From Amycolatopsis bullii (GTDB lineage: Bacteria; Actinomycetota; Actinomycetes; Mycobacteriales; Pseudonocardiaceae), in the NCBI RefSeq assembly GCF_014654205.1, contig NZ_BNAW01000034.1:26375-90374 (forward strand): a DNA stretch of 64,000 bases. The letters are read 5' to 3'. The translations under genes were made by a program, and so were the position numbers. Shown one piece after another: positions 18,585 to 26,216 of the stretch (positions are counted from its first letter, which is position 1; each line of letters opens with the position of its first letter). Under the pieces are notes generated by a model. That model saw only the letters and a list, made by a program, of their open reading frames with translations, was not told the origin of the DNA and ran no database searches.

Positions 18585-19979
18585 ATGTGGGGAACGGTCC
18601 TGGCGAGCGCACTCCTGGTGACCGGCGGCACGCCCGCCGTCGCGGAGGCCGATTGGCAGCCCGCCCCCATCGTCTGGACGGCCTGTCCCGTCGACCCCGA
18701 CAGCCCCACCCCGCCGGACGGTGAGTGCGGCACCGTGCGGGTGCCGCTCGACTGGCGCTCCCCCGGCGGCCCGTCGATCCCGTTGGCGGTGGGCCGGCAC
18801 CGGGCCACGGATTCCGCACACCGGCTCGGGGTGCTGCTGGCCGATTTCGGCGGCCCGGGCTCGTCGAGTGCGGAATTGCCGCTGACGTCACCCTTCTTCA
18901 GCCCGGAGGTCCGGGCCCGGTTCGACATCGTGGGCTTCGACGTGCGCGGGACCGGCCGCAGCGAACTCATCGAGTGCCCGGACGCGGGACGGCCGCCGGG
19001 CGACGAGCCCGCCGGCCCGGCCGAGTTCGCCGCGTTGCGGGCCTACCGCGAGCAGGCGGTCGCCGGCTGCCGCGCCGGCAACCTGCCCGTCGACCACGCG
19101 AACACCGAGGTCAACGCCCGGGACATGGACGCCGTCCGCCGCGCCCTCGGCGAAGCCCGGATCAGCTTCCTCGGCATCTCCTACGGCACGCTGCTCGGCC
19201 AGCAGTACGCCGAACTGTTCGGAGACCGGGTCCGGGCCATGGTGCTCGACAGCGTCATCGACCACAGCGCCGGCGTCGAACGCTTCCTCGGTGACCGTGC
19301 CGCCGCCGCGGACGGGGCGTTCCGCCAATTCGCCGCGTGGTGCGACCGGACGGCGACCTGCACGCTGCACGGCCAGGACGTCTTCGCCGTCTGGCGGAAA
19401 GCCCTCGCGGCGACCGAAGCGATCCCGCAGGCGCAAAGCGAACTGCGCGACCGGGTGCTGAAGGACATGTACCGCCCCGATGGGGCGGACATCGGCCAAA
19501 CGATCGCGGACGCCGCGGCCGGGAACCCGCCGGTGACCGCGCAGTTCACCTACAACTACGAGTCGATCCGCTTGGCCGTCGTCTGCCAGGACTTCGACCT
19601 GCGGATCCGCAGTTTCGCGCACTACGCGGCCTTGCACGCCGAAGAACTGCGCCGCGGGCCGATCCTGCGCGGGAGCACGCTCAGCCACGGCGAAGCGATG
19701 GCCTGCCTGGGCGTCCACGGCCCGCCGGCGAACCCGCCGCACCGGCTGGCGATCCCGCGAGCGCCGCGGATCCTGCTGCTGAACTCCCGGTTCGACCCGG
19801 CGACCCCGTACTCCTGGGCCCTCGCCGTCCACCGGCAGGCACCGGCGAACACGACGCTGCTGACGTACGAGGGCTCAGGCCACGGGGTCTACGAGAAGAA
19901 CGCCTGCACCCGGTCGGCCGGCGACCACTACCTGCTGACGCCGGCGGCGCCCCCGCACGACATCAGCTGCCCGGCCTGA
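18585..19979 (+). CDS. Secreted alpha/beta hydrolase, tripeptidyl aminopeptidase (TAP-like) family
   Basis: This is a predicted exported serine peptidase that trims tripeptides from protein or peptide N-termini outside the cell. Of 464 residues, the first 20 form a Sec signal (hydrophobic stretch ending ...TPAVAEA). The nucleophile elbow is GISYG (about residue 205), the acid is in NSRFDPATP, and the histidine is in GSGHGVYEK near the C-terminus, giving the Ser-Asp-His order of the alpha/beta fold with a TAP-like C-terminal region. The start at 18585 is supported by GGGAGGAG. The gene is convergent with the next gene, with only 12 bases between stops. Substrate is inferred from family only. 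Confidence 0.88.
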   Translation: MWGTVLASALLVTGGTPAVAEADWQPAPIVWTACPVDPDSPTPPDGECGTVRVPLDWRSPGGPSIPLAVGRHRATDSAHRLGVLLADFGGPGSSSAELPLTSPFFSPEVRARFDIVGFDVRGTGRSELIECPDAGRPPGDEPAGPAEFAALRAYREQAVAGCRAGNLPVDHANTEVNARDMDAVRRALGEARISFLGISYGTLLGQQYAELFGDRVRAMVLDSVIDHSAGVERFLGDRAAAADGAFRQFAAWCDRTATCTLHGQDVFAVWRKALAATEAIPQAQSELRDRVLKDMYRPDGADIGQTIADAAAGNPPVTAQFTYNYESIRLAVVCQDFDLRIRSFAHYAALHAEELRRGPILRGSTLSHGEAMACLGVHGPPANPPHRLAIPRAPRILLLNSRFDPATPYSWALAVHRQAPANTTLLTYEGSGHGVYEKNACTRSAGDHYLLTPAAPPHDISCPA

Positions 19980-19991
19980 CGGTCCAGGTCG

Positions 19992-22007
19992 TCACCAGCG
20001 GTAGCTGCGGCGCAGCGCCCGCTTCACGACCTTCCCCGTGGCATTGCGCGGCAGCTCTTCGACGAACAAGACGTCCCGCGGAACGGCGAACCGCGCGAGC
20101 CGCTCACGCACGTGCGACCGCACCGTGTCCGCGTCCAGCTGCGCACCCGGTACCAGCACGAGGTAGGCCGCCAGGCGCTGGCCGTACTTGGCGTCGTGGA
20201 CGCCGACCACCGCCGCCTCGCGCACCTCCGGCAACGTGAGCAGGACCTCCTCCACCGGAGCCGGAGCCACGTTTTCGCCGCCGGACACGATCATCTCGTC
20301 TTCGCGGCCCTGGACGAACAACAGGCCGTTGGCGTCGACGTACCCGCGGTCGCCGGTGTCCATCAGGCCGTCGCGGACGTCCAGCTGCTCCCCGTCGGTG
20401 TAGCCGTCGAAGAGCAGGCGGTTGCCCACGTACAGGCGGCCCGTCGCGCCGGGCGGGACGGGGGTGCCCGCCCGGTCCAGGACGCGGATCGCGGTGCCGA
20501 TCGGCGGGCGGCCCGCCGTGCCGCGGGCCGCCCGGAGGTCGCCCGGCCCGGCGATCGCCGCCCAGGACACCTCCGTCGACCCGTAGAGGTTGTAGAGGAT
20601 GTCACCGAAGGCGTCCATGAACTCCTCGCCCAGCCGGCCCGGCAGTCCCGCACCGGAGCTGGCCACCACGCGCAGCGAGGACAGGTCATAGCGGGCGCGC
20701 GTCTTCTCCGGCAGGTCCAGCAGCCGCCGCAGCATCGTCGGCACCGCGAACAACGCCGTGCACCGCTGCCGTTCGATCATCGACAGCGTCGCTTCCGGGT
20801 CGAAGCGCCGGGGCAGCACCAAACCGGCGCGCAGCGCCATGCCGAGCTGGAGCGCGGCCAGGCCCCAGGTGTGGAACAACGGGGCGGCGACCAGGATCGG
20901 TTCCCCGGCCCGCAGCGGGATTTCCGACAGCACGGCGGCGGCGTCCGCGACGTTGTTCGGCGTCGGGCGGCGAGCGCCCTTGGGCGGGCCGGACGTGCCC
21001 GAGGTGAGCACGACGAGCCGGCCGGGCTTGCCCGGCGGCGCGATCCGGGCCGGCGGCTGCGCCTCGATCAGGTCCTCGATCGTCGGACCGTGCCACCCGC
21101 CGCCGGGTGGCCATGTCCACAGCTGGGGGATCTCCGACGGCAGCTGCTCGCGCAGGGCGGCGAACTCGGCGTCGGCGAGCACGAGCTGGAACCCGTGCCG
21201 GAGGGCGAACTCGGCGGCCTGCCCCAGTGCCAGCCCGGTGTTCATCAGGGCCACGTCCGCGCCCAGCTTGCTGCAGGCGATCATCGTCTCGACCATCGCA
21301 TTGTGGTTGCGGCACATCAAAAGGACCCGCGACCCCTCGGTGATGCCGTAGCGCTTCAGCACCCCGGCCAGCCGGGTGGTGCGGTCGTCGACCTCGCCGA
21401 AGGTCCGCTCGGATCGCTCGTCGCACAGTGCGAGGGACTCCGGCGCCCGGCGCGCCACCGCTTCGTAGCCGCCGGCCAGGGTCGAGCCCCAGCGGCCCAC
21501 CGACCGCAGCTGCCGCAGTGTCCCGGTGGGCTGGGCCGGGGTGAGCACCCCGGCCTTGACCAGGATCCGCGCGAGCTCGCGCTTCGCGGGGCGCGGCGGC
21601 AGCGGATCCGCCGCGGGGACTCCGCCGAGGTGGTCGCTGATCGCCGCGACCGCGTCCGTGATCCGCTGCCGGATCCGCGGGACCGCCGGCGACCGGCCGT
21701 CGAGCAGCGTGAGCAGCAGGGTGATCGCGCAGCCTTCGCGCACCGGGCGCAGCACGACGGACATCCGGTGCTCCCGGCCCGACCAGGCCAGGTGCTCGTC
21801 CCGGCGGTGGACGAAGATTTCGGCCTCGCCCTCCCCGCCGGCGCGGTACCGGTACCGGGCGCCCCGGCCGGTCGCTTCGGAAACCGGCTCGCAGGACGTG
21901 ATCCCCCGGACGAACCGGGGGTAGAGGTGCGGGCTGCCCACGATCGTCCACACCGCCGCGGGTGGGTGCGGCACGGTGATGGTGATCTCGATGAGTTCCG
22001 GCTCCAT
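19992..22007 (-). CDS. SRPBCC-domain / AMP-dependent acyl-CoA synthetase fusion
   Basis: This 671-residue protein joins two domains. Residues about 1-140 look like a SRPBCC (polyketide cyclase/START-like) lipid-binding fold (IEITITVPHPPAAVW..., closing with an amphipathic helix). Residues about 165-671 are an acyl-activating enzyme: TSGTSGPPKG P-loop, YNLYGSTEVSW, TGDRGYVDANGLLFVQGR and the C-terminal PRNATGKVVKR lysine motif. It should activate a carboxylic acid to its CoA thioester via an adenylate. The acid is unknown, and the SRPBCC part could deliver or sense a hydrophobic ligand. The ATG at 22007 overlaps the stop of a short upstream ORF (TGATG), which suggests coupled translation; an in-frame codon at 22103 is a less likely start. 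Confidence 0.85.
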   Translation of the reverse strand: MEPELIEITITVPHPPAAVWTIVGSPHLYPRFVRGITSCEPVSEATGRGARYRYRAGGEGEAEIFVHRRDEHLAWSGREHRMSVVLRPVREGCAITLLLTLLDGRSPAVPRIRQRITDAVAAISDHLGGVPAADPLPPRPAKRELARILVKAGVLTPAQPTGTLRQLRSVGRWGSTLAGGYEAVARRAPESLALCDERSERTFGEVDDRTTRLAGVLKRYGITEGSRVLLMCRNHNAMVETMIACSKLGADVALMNTGLALGQAAEFALRHGFQLVLADAEFAALREQLPSEIPQLWTWPPGGGWHGPTIEDLIEAQPPARIAPPGKPGRLVVLTSGTSGPPKGARRPTPNNVADAAAVLSEIPLRAGEPILVAAPLFHTWGLAALQLGMALRAGLVLPRRFDPEATLSMIERQRCTALFAVPTMLRRLLDLPEKTRARYDLSSLRVVASSGAGLPGRLGEEFMDAFGDILYNLYGSTEVSWAAIAGPGDLRAARGTAGRPPIGTAIRVLDRAGTPVPPGATGRLYVGNRLLFDGYTDGEQLDVRDGLMDTGDRGYVDANGLLFVQGREDEMIVSGGENVAPAPVEEVLLTLPEVREAAVVGVHDAKYGQRLAAYLVLVPGAQLDADTVRSHVRERLARFAVPRDVLFVEELPRNATGKVVKRALRRSYRW

Positions 22008-22045
22008 CAGGACGCAGCGAAACGGGACGCCGGCAGCGTGGTCAT
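22007..22045 (-). CDS. 12-residue leader ORF overlapping the acyl-CoA synthetase start
   Basis: ATG at 22045 is preceded by AAGGGAGAG and encodes MTTLPASRFAAS. Its TGA shares the A with the ATG of the synthetase gene. The downstream gene itself has no good ribosome site, so ribosomes terminating here could reinitiate. It may be a genuine coupling leader or the trace of an N-terminal frameshift; the peptide has no recognisable run of regulatory codons. Confidence 0.5.
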   Translation of the reverse strand: MTTLPASRFAAS

Positions 22046-22098
22046 GACTCGGCTCTCCCTTGTCGGTCCGGAGGTTCGGCCTTTCGGCCGGTACGCCG

Positions 22099-22128
22099 AG
22101 CATCCGTTTGCGCCGACCGTCGTGTCAA
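22099..22128 (-). promoter_or_regulatory. Possible promoter for the leader/acyl-CoA synthetase unit
   Basis: On the minus strand TTGACA (22128-22123) is a consensus -35 box. A weak -10 (GATGCT, about 22104-22099) follows at 18 bases. It lies about 55 bases upstream of the leader ORF. Only the -35 is convincing. Confidence 0.3.
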
Positions 22129-22245
22129 CACGCGGTCGCACGATTCGATGTATTCAATCGCGAACAGCGAGCAAAGACCAGTGAACCGCGGAAAGCCTCA
22201 CACGTTTCTCACGCGCGGATCACCGCGGCGCCGCGGCCGCACGGT

Positions 22246-23268
22246 TCAGGCGGATTCCCGCACCACCAGCGTTGTCCCGAGCACCACCCGGCGCGGCTGC
22301 CCGGCCGTCCCGTCGATCACCGCGAGCAGCTCGCGCGCCGACCGGGCGCCGAGGTCCTCGACCGGCTGGCTCACCGTCGTCAGCGGCGGATCGGTGGACC
22401 GGGAGATCGGCGCATTGTCGAAGCCGACGACCGCGACGTCGTCGGGAACCCGGCGCCCGGTGCGGCGCAGGGCGCGCAGCACGCCCACCGCCATCACGTC
22501 GGACGCCACGAACACCGCGTCCAAGTCCGGCCTGCGGTCGAGCAGCCGCCGCATCGCGTGGTCGCCGGAGGCCTGCCCGAAATCGCCGTGGGCCACCAAG
22601 CCCGGATCGATGAGACCGGAGCCGGAGATCGCGGCGGCGTAGCCGGCGAGCCGGTCGCGGCCCGGCGCCATGTCCTTCGGGCCGGCGACGGTCGCGATCC
22701 GCCGCCGCCCCGCGGCCTGCAGGTGCCGCACGGCCGCCTCGGCGCCGCCGCGGTTGTCCACGTCGACGTAGGTGTACCGGGCGGGGTCGGGCACCATCGG
22801 CCGTCCCACGCTCACCATCGGGAAGTCGGCCCGGGACAACGCCGTGGTGCAGCGCGTGTGCGTGCTCACGAACAGGGCTCCGTCGACGTGCCCGCCGCCC
22901 AGGTACCGGAGGGTGGTGGCCTGGGCCGCCGCCTGCATCATCAGCACCACGACCTGCACGCCCGCCGCGGTGAACGCCCGGTCGACACCGCTCATGACGC
23001 GGCCGAAGAACGGATCGGAGAACAGCCGCAGGCCGTCTTCGCACAGCACGACGGCGACCGTGCCCGTCCGCCGTCCCTCCGTCGCGCGGGCCGCGCGGTG
23101 CCGGACGTAGCCGAGCGACCGCACGGCTTGTTCGACCTGGCGCCGGGTCTCGGCGCGCACCTGGGGAAAACCGTTGAGCACCCGGGACGCCGTCGCCGAC
23201 GAGACACCGGCGGCCCTGGCCACGTCGGCCAGGGTCGGCCGCGAATCGGAAAGGTCGAGGACGGTCAT
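22246..23268 (-). CDS. LacI family transcriptional regulator
   Basis: This is a 340-residue repressor: N-terminal LacI helix-turn-helix (PTLADVARAAGVSSATASRVLNG, about residues 11-34), hinge helix, then a periplasmic-binding-protein-like effector domain (SRSTDPPLTTVSQP near the end is typical). The start at 23268 is chosen because GGAGGTG lies just upstream; an earlier codon in frame lacks a site. A perfect 18-bp palindrome lies 87 bases upstream, which suggests autoregulation. The same core occurs before the secreted arabinofuranosidase gene at 57117, so it may be the arabinan regulator. It has no sugar gene directly beside it. Confidence 0.92.
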   Translation of the reverse strand: MTVLDLSDSRPTLADVARAAGVSSATASRVLNGFPQVRAETRRQVEQAVRSLGYVRHRAARATEGRRTGTVAVVLCEDGLRLFSDPFFGRVMSGVDRAFTAAGVQVVVLMMQAAAQATTLRYLGGGHVDGALFVSTHTRCTTALSRADFPMVSVGRPMVPDPARYTYVDVDNRGGAEAAVRHLQAAGRRRIATVAGPKDMAPGRDRLAGYAAAISGSGLIDPGLVAHGDFGQASGDHAMRRLLDRRPDLDAVFVASDVMAVGVLRALRRTGRRVPDDVAVVGFDNAPISRSTDPPLTTVSQPVEDLGARSARELLAVIDGTAGQPRRVVLGTTLVVRESA

Positions 23269-23706
23269 GGTCACCTCCGTGGGGACAACACGCATTGCGC
23301 TCGGAAGGCCGCGGCGACGGCATGGCGGGTTCCGGGAGCGGCGCGGGAAAGTACAGTGTTAGCGCTAACACTCCCGGGAAAGCCATCCGGACCGCCGAGC
23401 GGGGTTCGGCGGTCTCCGCGGTGGCAACGGGGCTAGCGGGGTTCGGCGCGCTGGGCGCCGGGATACCGGTTCTGTTTCACGTCCGCACATCCTTGGGCGA
23501 GAGTGGTTCGAACGGGTGAGCCGCGGCCACCGGAAGGCATCCGGTGATCTTTTGACCGCTTGCTCGGCAGCATTGATGCTGGGACCACGCGCCCCAATGT
23601 GTCAACCGGATGAACAAAAGTGCCCGAAAATTCGTGGCGCGCCGTCGAAAATCGTCGAATAAGTTCACCCCTTGTCGCTTCGGCGGCGACCGTGTACATC
23701 TCGGAT
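23269..23706. other. Divergent intergenic region between LacI and ROK genes
   Basis: It holds the perfect LacI-type operator at 23355-23372 and otherwise no supportable gene. The half nearer the ROK gene (about 23570-23700) is less GC-rich and probably contains its promoter, but I see no convincing box pair. Confidence 0.55.
23355..23372. promoter_or_regulatory. Perfect 18-bp LacI-type operator
   Basis: AGTGTTAGCGCTAACACT is a perfect palindrome with the CG-centred core TGTTAGCGCTAACA typical of LacI-family sites. It lies upstream of the LacI gene ending at 22246. A 13/14 match occurs at 57231-57244. Confidence 0.85.
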
Positions 23707-24909
23707 GTGGTGACACAGCGCCCGGGCGCCCGGCCGGGAAATCACGAGCGGGTGGTCGAGCTCCTGCGCACCCGCGGTCCCCTGACCCGGGCGGAGATCG
23801 CGCGCCTGCTGGACGTTTCGCGGGCCACGGTGTCGAACGTCGTCGGCGCGCTGTACCAGGACGGCCTGATCGTGGAGAACGGCGGCCCGGGCCCCGGCGG
23901 GCCGCCGAAGCAGGGGCGGCCGGGCACCCTGCTCACCCTCAACCCCGCCGCCGGCGCCGTCGTCGGCATCGACTTCGGGCACACGCACATCCGCGTGATC
24001 GTCGCGGATCTGGCGCACACGGTGCTGACCGAGCAGCTCCGCCCGCTGGACCGCGACCACGACGCGCGGGATTCGCTGCGGATCGCGGCCACGCTGGCGC
24101 GGGACGCGCTCGCCGCCGCGGGGGTCAAGCAGAGCAAGGTGATCGGCGTGGGCGCCGGGCTGCCGGGGCCGGTCAACACGCTGACGGGCACGGTCGGCTC
24201 GTCCAGCATCGCGCCGAGCTGGGTCGGCCTGCGCCCGGCGGAGGAACTCGGCGCCCTGCTCGGCCTGCCCGTGATCGTCGACAACGTCGGCAACCTCGGC
24301 GCGCTCGCCGAAGTGACCTGGGGCGCGGGCCAGGGCGCCCAGGTCGCCGTCTACATCAAGCTCGGCACCGGCGTCGGCGCCGGCTTCGTCCTGGGCGGCA
24401 GGCTGTTCCGCGGTTCGTGCGGCACGGCGGCGGAGTTCGGGCACATGACCGTCGACCCGTCCGGCCGGATCTGCCGCTGCGGCAACCGAGGCTGCCTCGA
24501 GACGTACGTGAGCCTGCCGGCGCTGCTCGACCAGTTGCGGGCCCGCCACGGCACCGAGCTCGCGGCCGGCGACCTCATCCGGCACGCCGTCGCGGGCGAT
24601 CGCGCCTGCGTCCGGGTGCTCACCGACGCGGGGCACCGCCTCGGCACGGCCATCGCCGTCCTGGGCAACCTGGTCAACCCGGACCGGGTGATCATCGGCG
24701 GCGAGCTCGCCGCCGCCTACGAACTCCTGCTGCCCCCGCTGCGCAGCGCGCTCCTGCGCGACGCCCTCCCCTTCGCCGGTGCGCAGGTGACGGTCTGCAA
24801 AGGACAGCTGGGCGACCGCGCGGTCGCACTCGGGTCGGTCGTGACGGTGCTGCACGCCACCGCCCGGCTCGCCGACCGCGCCCGGGCCGTGGCGGCCGCG
24901 TCCCGCTGA
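23707..24909 (+). CDS. ROK family transcriptional regulator / sugar kinase-like protein
   Basis: About 400 residues. The N-terminal winged helix (RPGNHERVVELL...LTRAEIARLLDVSRATVSNVV) is followed by a ROK domain with VVGIDFGHTHI (phosphate loop; the usual GGT is GHT) and the zinc-binding signature GHMTVDPSGRICRCGNRGC ending in LE. Such proteins repress sugar-uptake or catabolic genes. The kinase residues may be degenerate. Two adjacent GTG codons (23707, 23710) fit the conserved start; the frame is open from an ATG at 23620, but that extension is not family-like. No strong ribosome site is visible. Its target is unknown, and a sugar-related role fits the neighbourhood. Confidence 0.85.
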   Translation: MVTQRPGARPGNHERVVELLRTRGPLTRAEIARLLDVSRATVSNVVGALYQDGLIVENGGPGPGGPPKQGRPGTLLTLNPAAGAVVGIDFGHTHIRVIVADLAHTVLTEQLRPLDRDHDARDSLRIAATLARDALAAAGVKQSKVIGVGAGLPGPVNTLTGTVGSSSIAPSWVGLRPAEELGALLGLPVIVDNVGNLGALAEVTWGAGQGAQVAVYIKLGTGVGAGFVLGGRLFRGSCGTAAEFGHMTVDPSGRICRCGNRGCLETYVSLPALLDQLRARHGTELAAGDLIRHAVAGDRACVRVLTDAGHRLGTAIAVLGNLVNPDRVIIGGELAAAYELLLPPLRSALLRDALPFAGAQVTVCKGQLGDRAVALGSVVTVLHATARLADRARAVAAASR

Positions 24910-25097
24910 CAGTTCCGGCACCGCACCAGGCCGGCCGGGTGGCTTCGCCGGTCCCGGCGGGTGACCCGCGTTCCGTGCCGCCGGTTCGCCTCCGGCGGTG
25001 CCGCCCGGCCGATCGACGTGAGCCACAGGACCGTGTCGCGGACCACTGTTCGGCGAGCCGGCGGCCGGGGTAATCACCGATCGTCGAAAGGACGGAC

Positions 25098-25220
25098 GTG
25101 AACGACAACTCCACCCCCACCGGCGTCGCCAACCCGAACCGCACCCGGATCCGGACCGAGGCGGACCTCCGCCGCGGTGCGCAGCCCGCGAACCCGGATG
25201 CCGAGCCCGGCGACCGCTGA
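25098..25220 (+). CDS. 40-residue hypothetical small protein
   Basis: GTG start with GAAAGGAC just upstream; the frame begins MNDNSTPTGVANPNRTRIR and ends AEPGDR. Nearly every third codon base is G or C (38 of 40), which is strong for a reading frame this short. A perfect 12-bp hairpin 14 bases after the stop suggests a small independent transcript. It is hydrophilic, with no cysteine and no membrane segment. No family is recognised. It could be a regulatory or precursor peptide; nothing in the neighbourhood fixes a role. Confidence 0.55.
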   Translation: MNDNSTPTGVANPNRTRIRTEADLRRGAQPANPDAEPGDR

Positions 25221-25233
25221 GCACTCCCGCACC

Positions 25234-25269
25234 GCACCGGCCCGCGCCACGAGGGCGGCGGGCCGGTGC
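25234..25269 (+). terminator. Hairpin terminator after the small ORF
   Basis: GCACCGGCCCGC and GCGGGCCGGTGC form a perfect 12-bp stem with a 12-base loop. There is no U-run, as usual for high-GC actinomycetes. Confidence 0.65.
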
Positions 25270-25332
25270 TGCCGCGCACGACGAGCGTCACCGGCACGCC
25301 GCCGGGGACGCGATAACCTCCAGCTTAGACCC

Positions 25333-25347
25333 AGACATCACACGTCT
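25333..25347. promoter_or_regulatory. GntR (FadR-type) operator copy 1
   Basis: AGACATCACACGTCT matches 13 of 15 positions of the site at 35087-35101. It lies about 125 bases before the GntR gene, so autoregulation is likely. Confidence 0.6.
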
Positions 25348-25417
25348 CCGGGTCAGCCTGGTTGCAAAACTGGTGAATCAGTCGAACTCACGCAATAAAA
25401 ATGACTCCTTCACCGGC

Positions 25418-25432
25418 ATACATCATATGAAT
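25418..25432. promoter_or_regulatory. GntR (FadR-type) operator copy 2
   Basis: ATACATCATATGAAT matches 12 of 15 positions of the site at 35087-35101. It is 40 bases upstream of the GntR start codon, a suitable place for autorepression. Confidence 0.6.
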
Positions 25433-25471
25433 GCTAAACTGGTTCTCCAGGCGAGGTGCGCAAGGAGAACC

Positions 25472-26185
25472 ATGGCGAGGTCGTTGACCGACGAAGCAAT
25501 CGACCGGATCCGGGAGTTCGTCTCCTCCGGCCGGTTCCCGGCGGGCTCCAAGCTGCCGCCCGAGCACGAACTCGCCACCGAGCTCGGGATCTCCCGCAGC
25601 CCCACGCGGGAAGCCGTCAAGGCGCTCGCCCTGGCCCGGGTGCTCGAGGTCCGCCGCGGCGACGGCACGTACGTCACCAGTCTCGCCCCGAGCCTGCTGC
25701 TGGAAGGCCTCGGCAGCGCGGTCGCGCTCATGCAGGGCGGCAGCGTCCTCGAACTCACCGAGGTGCGCCGGCTCCTGGAGCCCGCGGCGACCGGCCTGGC
25801 CGCCACCCGGATCACCGACGCGCAGCTGCGGGCCGTCGGCGAACTGCTCGACGCGATGCACGAGGCGGTCGAGGACGTCGAACGCCTCACCGTGCTCGAC
25901 GCCGCCTTCCACCGAGCGGTCGTCACCGCGACGGGCAACGAGACGCTCACCGCGCTGCTGGACGGGATCTCCTCGCGGACCCTGCGCGCGCGGGTCTGGC
26001 GCGGCACCGTCGAACGCGGCGCGACCCACGTGACGCTGTCGCAGCACAAGGCCATCTACGACGCACTCGCCGACCGCGACCCCGCGGTGGCCACCGCCGC
26101 CGCGCTGATGCACGTCGACACGTCCGAACGCTGGCTGCGCGCGCACCTGGCCGAGGTGCGGGAGCTCGACGGCGGAGCGCCGTGA
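25472..26185 (+). CDS. FadR-subfamily GntR transcriptional regulator, probable L-fucose regulator
   Basis: 237 residues. The winged helix-turn-helix (residues about 5-70: GSKLPPEHELATELGISRSP, REAVKAL, GDGTYV) is followed by an all-helical FCD effector domain with metal-ligand-type residues (EVRRLLEP, DAAFHRAVV, SQHKAIYDAL). FCD regulators typically bind sugar acids or other carboxylates, often one made by the pathway they control. AAGGAG eight bases before ATG 25472 sets the start; a longer open frame to 25373 would include an operator. It is convergent with the fucosidase gene. Matching operators here and in the 34.9-35.1 kb divergent promoter link it to the fucose/lactate operons. L-fuconate or a keto-deoxy acid is a reasonable effector guess. 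Confidence 0.88.
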   Translation: MARSLTDEAIDRIREFVSSGRFPAGSKLPPEHELATELGISRSPTREAVKALALARVLEVRRGDGTYVTSLAPSLLLEGLGSAVALMQGGSVLELTEVRRLLEPAATGLAATRITDAQLRAVGELLDAMHEAVEDVERLTVLDAAFHRAVVTATGNETLTALLDGISSRTLRARVWRGTVERGATHVTLSQHKAIYDALADRDPAVATAAALMHVDTSERWLRAHLAEVRELDGGAP

Positions 26186-26216
26186 CCGGAGCCCGGTCAC
26201 GGCGCGTGCAGACCTC

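Noticed and set aside
22007..22103. Upstream start for the SRPBCC/acyl-CoA ligase at 22103
   Set aside because: No ribosome site, and the extra residues are not SRPBCC-like. The 22007 start is coupled to the leader ORF, although an N-terminal frameshift is not excluded.
25373..25471. N-terminal extension of the GntR protein from 25373
   Set aside because: It would run through an operator and the ribosome site AAGGAG, and the extra residues do not resemble the family. ATG 25472 is preferred.
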